Both the position numbers and the translations under genes were made by a program. A DNA stretch of 35,276 bases from Flavobacteriales bacterium. Its GTDB lineage: Bacteria > Bacteroidota > Bacteroidia > Flavobacteriales_F > PHOS-HE28. Positions within the stretch are counted from its first letter, which is position 1. Each line of letters opens with the position of its first letter. The notes under the pieces were generated by a model. The model was not told the DNA's origin, made no database searches, and saw only the letters and a list, made by a program, of their open reading frames with translations. The stretch spans positions 1 through 35,276 of the forward strand of contig JAGNSU010000029.1 in assembly GCA_017987895.1 (NCBI GenBank), given 5' to 3'. Below are positions 24,760 to 31,389 of this stretch, one piece after another.

Positions 24760-24802
24760 CAAAGGAAAGGCTGATCGGAGGTGGTATCCATGGGTAGATC
24801 TA
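24760..24802 (-). promoter_or_regulatory. Promoter and TAGATCTA site of the response regulator
   Basis: The -7-like box TTCCTTTG (24760-24767) lies 5 bp before the ATG at 24754. The palindromic core TAGATCTA (24795-24802) is exactly 27 bp upstream of that box, the same geometry as at giant 1. The flanks are less symmetric here (GT...AC on one side only). Confidence 0.5.
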
Positions 24803-24832
24803 ACAAGTCGAAGAGTTCGGTGATGTGTCCGG

Positions 24833-27800
24833 CTATTCCCGGTGCGGGGTGAAGCGCAGGGTGATGACCGTTCCGCCCTGCTCTGCCTGCTCGACCAAAA
24901 GGCTGCCACCGATGGCTTCGGCCCGTTCCTTCATACTGCGCAGGCCATTGCCACCGAGCCCGTTGCGGCCCTGCGCTTCCCCGGATACGCCCGCGCCATT
25001 GTCCACGATGGTGAGTTCGAGCCCTTGGCCCTGCTTCCGCACCTGCACACGCACCCTATCGCACCGAGCATGCTTGGCCGCATTGTTCACCGCTTCCTTG
25101 AAGACCAGGTAGAGGTTCTTGCGTTCGTTCATGCTCAGGCGCAGATCCTGCAAGCCCTCCTCCACGTGGATCTCCAATTCCCACGCGCAGGTCTCGGCCA
25201 ACGGCCCGGCATAGGCCAGCATGCGGTCCTTCACATCGGACAGTTTCTCGTAGCGCGTGTTCACGCTCCATACGATGTCGTTCATGCTTTCCATGGCCTG
25301 CGCACTGTTCTCGGCGATGCGGTCCAGCATGTTGGACTCTTTCTCCGAATGTGTGCGGTTGGTATTGCGCAAGGCCGTGCTGAACAACGCCACGCTGCTC
25401 AAGGTGCTGCCCACTTCATCGTGCAGGTCCAAAGCGATCCGGTCGCGCATGGCCATCACAGCGCGTAAGCGTGCCAAGCGGATCCGGAAAAGCAGATATA
25501 CCCCGCCGATGATCGCTGTGGCGAACAGCACTACGGCCCACCAACGCAAATACCAGGGCCTGATCACATTGATGGTCAATGCGAGTTCTTGTTCGTTCCA
25601 CTCCCCGCTGCCGCCCTTTGCGCGTATGTGCAATCGATGCGAACCATAAGGAAGCGAAACCAATCGCAATTCGGGATCACGCTGATTGTTCCAATCGTTA
25701 TCGACCCCATCGATGCGCCAACCGTACAGGACATTGCCGGGCTTCTCGTAACTCAACAAGGCCATACGCAAGGTGAAGAAGCGGTCGCTCGGGCGCATGG
25801 TGATGGTCCGGGTACGCGTGATCTCGGCGGTGCGATCCATCAGTTTCCCTGTCCCACCATCCAATTGTTCCGCATGGGCGATGACCAAGGGAGAATCGTA
25901 ATGCTGATCGACCAGGTCGTCAGGATGGAACGCCGTTACGCCGTTCATGCCACCGAAGTACAACCGACCATCGGGACCTTGCGTGTGGGACGTACAATTG
26001 AACTCGTTGTCCGTGATCCCATCCGCGACCGTGTACGTGAAGACCTGTCCGGTCAAGGTGTCGTAGCGAACGATACCGTAGTCCGTTGGCATCCAGAACC
26101 TCCCTCGCTGATCGGGGTACACCGCATAGATGCCATTGCTGGGCAGGCCATCGCGCATGGTGATGGAACGCACATCGCCCGTGGACCGGTCCCAGCGGAT
26201 CAATCCGCTGGTTCCGGTACTGAGCCAGAAAATGCCGTGCGGATCCTCATATATGTGCTGGAAATCGTCCCCCGGCAGGTAGTGTGTACTGTCCTCTTGG
26301 GACCAGATGGCCCGGACCGTGCCGTCCACATCCAATTCGCACAACCCCCTGGTGGTACCCGCCCAAATGGTGCCCGCACGATCCCGGTGGAATGCGAAAA
26401 CCATGGCATTGGCCGCCTTGCCTTGTTCGGCATCCGTGAACGGCACATAGCGGGTCAAGCTGGTATCCGCCCATGCCAGGCCCACGTTCGTGCCCAAGAG
26501 CAAGCGTTCGTCGCCCATCGGAAAGATGCTGTGCACCATGCGCTCGGTGGTGAACATGGGGACGACCAAACGCCCGTTGCGCCAATGCATCAATCGGAAG
26601 GAACAGTTGGCGAAAAGGCCACCATGGCCATCCGGCGCCATGGCACAGCGCATGGCCCAATGCCCGTCATCCTTGCGGCGTATGTTCCCGGAACGGGTGT
26701 CCACGCCCCACCAACCATCCTCATCCGTGTTCACGTACAGCGTATCCCCGATCACCTGCATGGCACGCGTCGTCCTGCCGAGCCCTGTTGCCGTATCGGT
26801 CCGTTGTAACCACCGGTGGAACGCGTTCCGCCGGATGGTCAATTGCCACAGGCCGAAGTTGCTGCACAGCCAGATGTTCCCGGCACGGTCGACCAGTGTG
26901 GAGTTGAGGTCAACGGACAATTTCGGATCCACCTTGGCAAGGTCGAGAAGGACTTTGCCGTTGCGTGGTGCGCTGCGGCCGCTCAATTCGTGGATCTTCG
27001 GCCCTACCAGAACACGTCCCTCACCGAGGTCCCGGTACACCGTGCCTGTTCCTTTGAAAAGGTCGCCTGGCCGGAGGGCTTCCGGCATGCGCTCGAATTC
27101 CCCTTCCGGCGTGATCCGGAACTCATGGGTGGCAACGTGCTGCTGCTCCGCCAAGAAATAGAATGATCGCTCACCGGATCGCAGGTCGCAGCCATCTATG
27201 ATACCAAAGTCCCCAAGACGAAAATCGCGATCATCCACCGGTGTCACCCGCCCCGTCGGTTGCACCTTCACCAATTGGGAGAAATCCTCCATCGGCTCTG
27301 TTCGAACACACCAGACCACTCCCCCTTGTGTCATGACCAGCGGCCTGAGCAGGTGGTCCGTGGACGTCTTGATCACCGTGCTGCCCTTTGCGGCAGAATG
27401 GTAGATGACCAGTCTTGCCTGACCCGCAAGCAAGAGGCTACCGTCGTTCAGCGCGATCGCCTTGTCCACCAGTTCCTCCAAGGGCACGGGTGGTGCGTTG
27501 CCGAAGTGTTTCGCATACGGAAGGATCTTGCCGGTACGCGGATCGAGGATGTCGATGGCGGAGATGTGACCTTCGGAAAAGTCGGCCGTGGATACCACCC
27601 AGAGCAAGCCATCGGGGTCCGGCCAGATCATCGAGACCGCATTGGTGGTCAACCCGTCCTCCGTGGTGTAGTTGGTGAAGGAATACCCATCGAACCGCTG
27701 CACGCCGGCAGGGGTGGCCAACCAGATGAAGCCTTCTTCATCCTGCACCGCTTGCAACACGCGCCGGTGGATCAAGCCTTCCTCCATGCCGAACTGGCGA

Positions 27801-27883
27801 ACGGAAAAGGTCAGCTCGGGATCGGACTGCCCCATGCACCGGAACAGGATCCCGAAGAGAAGAAGAATGTGGAATAGCCTCAT
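24833..27883 (-). CDS. Propeller-type sensor histidine kinase
   Basis: This 1016-residue protein starts with a signal peptide (MRLFHILLLFGILFRCMG). Residues about 25-690 are two-component regulator propeller (Reg_prop) repeats such as DEEGFIWLATPAGVQRFDGY, DPDGLLWVVST, DRAGTIWAGTTRGLCEL and DQRGRFWMPTDYGIVRYD. A Y_Y_Y-like domain (about 700-768, NVLYGWRIDGVDNDWN; YGSHRLHIRAKG) follows, then one membrane helix (782-799). The HisKA_3 dimerisation box has the phosphoaccepting histidine H821 (ALDLHDEVGSTLSS). The HATPase domain (about 905-1016) contains DNGAG and GLGGNGLRSMKERAEAIGG. It should sense an extracytoplasmic signal through the propeller and phosphorylate the neighbouring response regulator. 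Unlike SusR-type hybrids it has no receiver or AraC domain. A 50-codon frame upstream ends in an ATGA overlap with its start. Confidence 0.95.
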   Translation of the reverse strand: MRLFHILLLFGILFRCMGQSDPELTFSVRQFGMEEGLIHRRVLQAVQDEEGFIWLATPAGVQRFDGYSFTNYTTEDGLTTNAVSMIWPDPDGLLWVVSTADFSEGHISAIDILDPRTGKILPYAKHFGNAPPVPLEELVDKAIALNDGSLLLAGQARLVIYHSAAKGSTVIKTSTDHLLRPLVMTQGGVVWCVRTEPMEDFSQLVKVQPTGRVTPVDDRDFRLGDFGIIDGCDLRSGERSFYFLAEQQHVATHEFRITPEGEFERMPEALRPGDLFKGTGTVYRDLGEGRVLVGPKIHELSGRSAPRNGKVLLDLAKVDPKLSVDLNSTLVDRAGNIWLCSNFGLWQLTIRRNAFHRWLQRTDTATGLGRTTRAMQVIGDTLYVNTDEDGWWGVDTRSGNIRRKDDGHWAMRCAMAPDGHGGLFANCSFRLMHWRNGRLVVPMFTTERMVHSIFPMGDERLLLGTNVGLAWADTSLTRYVPFTDAEQGKAANAMVFAFHRDRAGTIWAGTTRGLCELDVDGTVRAIWSQEDSTHYLPGDDFQHIYEDPHGIFWLSTGTSGLIRWDRSTGDVRSITMRDGLPSNGIYAVYPDQRGRFWMPTDYGIVRYDTLTGQVFTYTVADGITDNEFNCTSHTQGPDGRLYFGGMNGVTAFHPDDLVDQHYDSPLVIAHAEQLDGGTGKLMDRTAEITRTRTITMRPSDRFFTLRMALLSYEKPGNVLYGWRIDGVDNDWNNQRDPELRLVSLPYGSHRLHIRAKGGSGEWNEQELALTINVIRPWYLRWWAVVLFATAIIGGVYLLFRIRLARLRAVMAMRDRIALDLHDEVGSTLSSVALFSTALRNTNRTHSEKESNMLDRIAENSAQAMESMNDIVWSVNTRYEKLSDVKDRMLAYAGPLAETCAWELEIHVEEGLQDLRLSMNERKNLYLVFKEAVNNAAKHARCDRVRVQVRKQGQGLELTIVDNGAGVSGEAQGRNGLGGNGLRSMKERAEAIGGSLLVEQAEQGGTVITLRFTPHRE

Positions 27884-28032
27884 ATCAGCCGGCGCTGGGC
27901 GAGCAGTTGACGACGGTGATGCGGAAGATCATCATGGACAAGGTAGTACGTGATGCCATACTTGATAAGCAGCCGCTGCTTGGGCGTGCCCGTCTCCAAG
28001 AAAGATCCCTGAGCATCTGCGCTGAGATCCAT
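27880..28032 (-). CDS. Possible small protein translationally coupled to the kinase
   Basis: A 50-codon frame (MDLSADAQGSFLETG... to RRQLLAQRRLI) ends with TGA overlapping the kinase ATG as ATGA. Its codons are GC-rich at third positions in the second half, like real genes here. It starts 43 bp after a terminator, so it would be the first cistron of the kinase transcript. The C-terminal half is basic and rich in H, R, Q and L; there is no signal peptide. I do not recognise it. It may be a real small protein, a leader peptide that couples kinase translation, or chance. Confidence 0.35.
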   Translation of the reverse strand: MDLSADAQGSFLETGTPKQRLLIKYGITYYLVHDDLPHHRRQLLAQRRLI

Positions 28033-28075
28033 TGGGAGCCTGAGCGGATCCGCACCCTTCCCCGCCTCGACTGCC

Positions 28076-28127
28076 CAAAACAAGCAGCCCCGAACCCCGG
28101 AGTTTCATCCGGGGTCGGGGGGGCTGC
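28076..28127 (-). terminator. Intrinsic terminator after the serine hydrolase gene
   Basis: Arms 28083-28100 and 28109-28127 pair with one bulge (AGCAGCCCCG / CGGGGGGCTGCT and CCCCGG / CCGGGG) around AGTTTCAT. Read leftward, the stem is followed by TGTTTTGG. It lies 33 bp past the stop codon at 28160. Confidence 0.75.
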
Positions 28128-28159
28128 TAGGAAACGTTGCGCGATCCCTCGAGGTACCC

Positions 28160-29563
28160 TCAAAGCTTCACCAGAACGCTCACGCGCTCACCGACCGGGG
28201 TCTGCACGACAACCGTGTAAGTGCCCGGATCAAGTTGGCGGACATCCATGCGCTGCGCGTATGCCTGTGACGAGACCACCTTCCCGGTCATGTCCATGAT
28301 CCGCACGTGGCCGGTCGTCGCCAAGGAAAGAGTGATCTGATCGGTCGCGGGATTCGGGAAGAGCGTGAAGGGTTCGGCACGAGACACCTCCGGGGTTGAA
28401 GTGGGAAGTACGATGTTGCATGCGATATCCGCGACATGTTCGTTCTCCAGCGAATCCAGCGCATCCAGGATCGCATTGCGAATTGGCCCGTGGTCGCCAT
28501 CGCCGTTGGTGAGGGTGATCAGGCCGGTGTTCGTGGCCTCGTCGAAATACATGTTGGTGGAAACACCCAGATCCCCTCCATTGTGGCCCCACCACGTTCC
28601 ATACGCATCGTCGAAAGTGTAGAAGACGATACCCTGTGAAGGCTCGATCGCGGGCACTACCTCACTGCGCATGTAGGCCACGGTCGAAGAGTCCAGCAAC
28701 TGCGTGCCGTCGAAGTTCCCATAGTTCATGTGTGCGTACATGAATTTGGCCAGTGACAATGCGGTGGTCCGCAATTGCCCATCCGGATAGTCCGCGTACC
28801 CGTACAAGCCTTCATCGGTATAGATCCCGCCGGTCCAGGTGTAGGGGTGCGCTACGAGTGTGGTGTCCAATTCACTGAGGAACCAGCCCGTATTGTCCAT
28901 GCACAGCGGCGCGAAAATGTTCAGGTTGCAATAGGTATTGAAGGGCATGCCGGACACGGTTTCGACTATGTATCCGACCAGGGCGATGCCGATGTTACTG
29001 TACTGGTACGTGCTGTTCGGTGCGAAGGCATTGAAGTTCAAAGCCGGATCATAGATCGCACCGCTGGCGTCCAGGTAGTCGAACAGGTAATCGCTCAGCG
29101 GGGTGGTGGGATCCCCCACGGTGTAGGGCATCACGTCCCAGTTGTCCGCGATCGACGAGGTATGCGTGAGCAACTGCTTCACAGTGATCACCGAGTCGGG
29201 GTGGTTCGGGTTCACCACGGTGAACGGTATGTGGTTGTTCACCGGATCATCCAGTCCGATCGCTCCATCCTCCACCAGTTGCATCAATGCCGTGGCAGTG
29301 ATCGTTTTGGAAGCGGAGGCCAGCATGAAGATGGTGCTGTCCGTGACCGGGATATTCGCATCGCGATCGGCCAGGCCGTAGTTCCCGTACCACACGATCG
29401 CGTTGTCGCGCACCAACACGGCGCTCAATCCCGAGATGTGCTCGGTGGCCATGTGATCGGTGATGAAGTTGTCTAGTGCGCTCTGGGCGCTGGCTTCCGG
29501 ACAGGGGCAAAACGATCCTAGCAGGAGCAGGGCAGAAAGGGTCAGGGTATTCAGTTGCTTCAT
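28160..29563 (-). CDS. T9SS-secreted serine hydrolase, class C beta-lactamase / penicillin-binding fold
   Basis: The 467-residue protein has a signal peptide (MKQLNTLTLSALLLLGSF, cleavage near A26) and a beta-lactamase-type domain (about 28-375). The catalytic S83-A84-S85-K86 (LASASKTI) is the SxxK motif, Y188-S189-N190 (YQYSNIG) is the YxN motif, and H327-N328-G329-G330 is the HxG-type motif. The stretch VKQLLTHTSSI is also typical. After a linker comes a T9SS sorting domain (from about 390: FPNPATDQITLSL, MDMTGKVV, LDPGTYTVVVQT). All catalytic motifs are present, so it should be active outside the cell. The family includes D-amino-acid esterases, peptidases and esterases as well as beta-lactamases; resistance cannot be claimed. 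A terminator follows, and the next upstream gene ends 57 bp away on the same strand. Confidence 0.9.
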   Translation of the reverse strand: MKQLNTLTLSALLLLGSFCPCPEASAQSALDNFITDHMATEHISGLSAVLVRDNAIVWYGNYGLADRDANIPVTDSTIFMLASASKTITATALMQLVEDGAIGLDDPVNNHIPFTVVNPNHPDSVITVKQLLTHTSSIADNWDVMPYTVGDPTTPLSDYLFDYLDASGAIYDPALNFNAFAPNSTYQYSNIGIALVGYIVETVSGMPFNTYCNLNIFAPLCMDNTGWFLSELDTTLVAHPYTWTGGIYTDEGLYGYADYPDGQLRTTALSLAKFMYAHMNYGNFDGTQLLDSSTVAYMRSEVVPAIEPSQGIVFYTFDDAYGTWWGHNGGDLGVSTNMYFDEATNTGLITLTNGDGDHGPIRNAILDALDSLENEHVADIACNIVLPTSTPEVSRAEPFTLFPNPATDQITLSLATTGHVRIMDMTGKVVSSQAYAQRMDVRQLDPGTYTVVVQTPVGERVSVLVKL

Positions 29564-29620
29564 GGCGATGATATTGAGTGAGGCTTGAGTGGGTGATGGT
29601 TCGAGATCAGCAAACTGGGA

Positions 29621-31243
29621 TCAGTGCTGCACTTGGAACTTGCCGCTCGCGACTTCGACGCCGCTGCGGGTGATGCGGTACACATAGAGGCCATCGGCCA
29701 ACCAGGAGGTGCTGACAGTTGCGCGACCCTGGTCCATGTTCTTGCTGACCACGGTGCGGCCGATCCCGTCCAGCACATCAATGCGCAACGACGTTCCCGC
29801 ATCGATGCCCGTTAGATCGAAAAAGACCTCGCTATCACTGGGGTTGGGGAATACGCGTGGCTTTGCGGAATGCGTGCCCTCGCCCACCGAGGTGGTGTTG
29901 TTCACGAGTTCAATGCAGTAGTCCTCGGTTTCGCCAATGTTGTAATAGTCGCAACTCGTGGTCGCTGGGTCACCTTCCACCATGACCACGCGCATCCGGG
30001 TGCTGCCTGTCAACGCGTTCGCGGGAATGTTGAGGGTGCCGCTGATGGGGCCTTGCGCAAAGACGCTGGTACTATAGGCTAATTCCCCTGGGCCGGTGAA
30101 GGTGCCATTCTGGTTAAGATCCACGTACACTCTCAGGTACATGGGGTAGATGTCAAATAGAACAAAGACCGGTTCAAGGGTGATGGGGTGGCTTTGGCCG
30201 ATCTGCAGCGCGGTACCCATCGCGGTGAAATCGCCATAACCATCATTGGCACCGGACTGGTTGTCCAAGGTGCCCACCGCAACATGGGCGATGTATTCAT
30301 CTCCGGTGAGGATACTGTAGCTGGGGCAATAGGTCAGTTCGATGCACGCGCCGCAGCCCAAGGTGGTGCGGATGAAGCTTGCCGAGTAGCCGGTCAACAG
30401 GCCGTCGCAGATCCCTTCCACTTGGAACTCATATTCCGTGCAACCGGCAAGGCCCGCCAAGGTGAAACTGGTCGCGGTGATCGAGTCGATCACCGACCAG
30501 GTGGCCGCACCCGTTGGCCGGTACCGCAAGTTGAATGTGTCGGTGGTGGACGATTGCCACGTGAGGCTCACCGTATTGGAGTCCAAGTTGTTCACGGATA
30601 AGCCGGAGGGTATGCCGCATTGGGTCTCCCCGGCATAGATCCCTGCGTCGGGCAAACTAGAGTAGGCGTAGTCCTTCAGGGTGAAGCTCGTGCCATTGCT
30701 GGGAATGCTCAAGCGAGCCCATCCATAGTAGGTGGTTCCAGCGCTATCGAACCGCAGGCCCAGGAACATGGGTGAAGCCACGGATGCGCTATCCAACCAT
30801 GAGCCCGTGTAGAACCCTGGCCGACAATACCATTGGGGCGGATTCAACAGCCCAAAGGGTACGCACGCGGGTGCGCCCTGGGTCAGAAGGACCTGGTCAC
30901 TGGCATTGTTCCATGCCGAAGCAGGGGTGATCGCCTGCCCCTGCGGAAGCTGAGAAGCGAAGGTGGCCGCAGTCACCACGGCATTGATCCCTTGCGGGGT
31001 GACCTTCACCCAACTGCGCGGCCTTGTGATCGACGTATCGCACGCTGCGGGGCCCGTGCCCGGGCACGGGGCATTCACCGTGCGCTGCACGATCAGGAAG
31101 TCGATGTTCCCATCGTTGTCCACGTCGAGTGAACAGGTGTCGTTGCTGGCATTGTAGATGTCGTCAGGATCAACATCCGTGTAGATGATCTGGGCGTGCG
31201 CCTGCACGGAGATCAAGGCCAAAATGAGTAGAACTTGTTTCAT
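29621..31243 (-). CDS. T9SS surface protein with FN3 and GEVED domains
   Basis: The start at 31243 begins a signal peptide (MKQVLLILALISVQAHA) and gives 540 residues. Residues about 18-205 begin IIYTDVDPDDIYNASNDTCSLDVDNDGNIDFLI, an Asp-rich, calcium-site-like segment; the rest of this region is unassigned. Residues about 210-300 are a fibronectin type III domain (LSVNNLDSNTVSLTWQSS, FNLRYRPTGAATW, GLAGCTEYEFQVEGIC). Residues about 320-445 are a GEVED domain (RVYVDLNQNGTFTGPGELA; IGETEDYCIELV). The end is a T9SS sorting domain (FPNPSDSEVFFDL, LDGIGRTVV, LADGLYVYRIT, VQH). It should be displayed or released at the surface, as an adhesin or binding protein; no enzyme motif is seen. The promoter block is shared with the YceI gene. 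Confidence 0.87.
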   Translation of the reverse strand: MKQVLLILALISVQAHAQIIYTDVDPDDIYNASNDTCSLDVDNDGNIDFLIVQRTVNAPCPGTGPAACDTSITRPRSWVKVTPQGINAVVTAATFASQLPQGQAITPASAWNNASDQVLLTQGAPACVPFGLLNPPQWYCRPGFYTGSWLDSASVASPMFLGLRFDSAGTTYYGWARLSIPSNGTSFTLKDYAYSSLPDAGIYAGETQCGIPSGLSVNNLDSNTVSLTWQSSTTDTFNLRYRPTGAATWSVIDSITATSFTLAGLAGCTEYEFQVEGICDGLLTGYSASFIRTTLGCGACIELTYCPSYSILTGDEYIAHVAVGTLDNQSGANDGYGDFTAMGTALQIGQSHPITLEPVFVLFDIYPMYLRVYVDLNQNGTFTGPGELAYSTSVFAQGPISGTLNIPANALTGSTRMRVVMVEGDPATTSCDYYNIGETEDYCIELVNNTTSVGEGTHSAKPRVFPNPSDSEVFFDLTGIDAGTSLRIDVLDGIGRTVVSKNMDQGRATVSTSWLADGLYVYRITRSGVEVASGKFQVQH

Positions 31244-31255
31244 GGTGTGCGCGGC

Positions 31256-31275
31256 TGTTTGATGGAACGAAGGTC
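31256..31275 (-). promoter_or_regulatory. Promoter block shared with the YceI gene
   Basis: On the minus strand a -7-like GACCTTCG (31268-31275) is followed by TTCCATCAAACA, matching 15172-15190 with one mismatch in 19. The ATG is 12 bp after the block. Confidence 0.45.
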
Positions 31276-31341
31276 CCAAGACCGGTCCATCCCACACCTC
31301 GTAGAAATACCGGTTTTCCGTCTGCGGGCAGACCATAAAAG

Positions 31342-31371
31342 CAGAGCCCCCCGACGAGTCGGGGGGCTCTG
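31342..31371 (-). terminator. Intrinsic terminator after giant 2
   Basis: CAGAGCCCCCCGA (31342-31354) and TCGGGGGGCTCTG (31359-31371) form a perfect 13-bp stem with a CGAG loop. Read leftward it is followed by CTTTTATGG. It lies 19 bp past the stop codon of giant 2. Confidence 0.85.
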
Positions 31372-31389
31372 TCAGATAGCAGGGAAACC

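Noticed and set aside
28160..29563. Antibiotic-resistance beta-lactamase
   Set aside because: The fold and motifs fit, but most serine hydrolases of this type with T9SS tails are not known to confer resistance, so resistance cannot be claimed from sequence.
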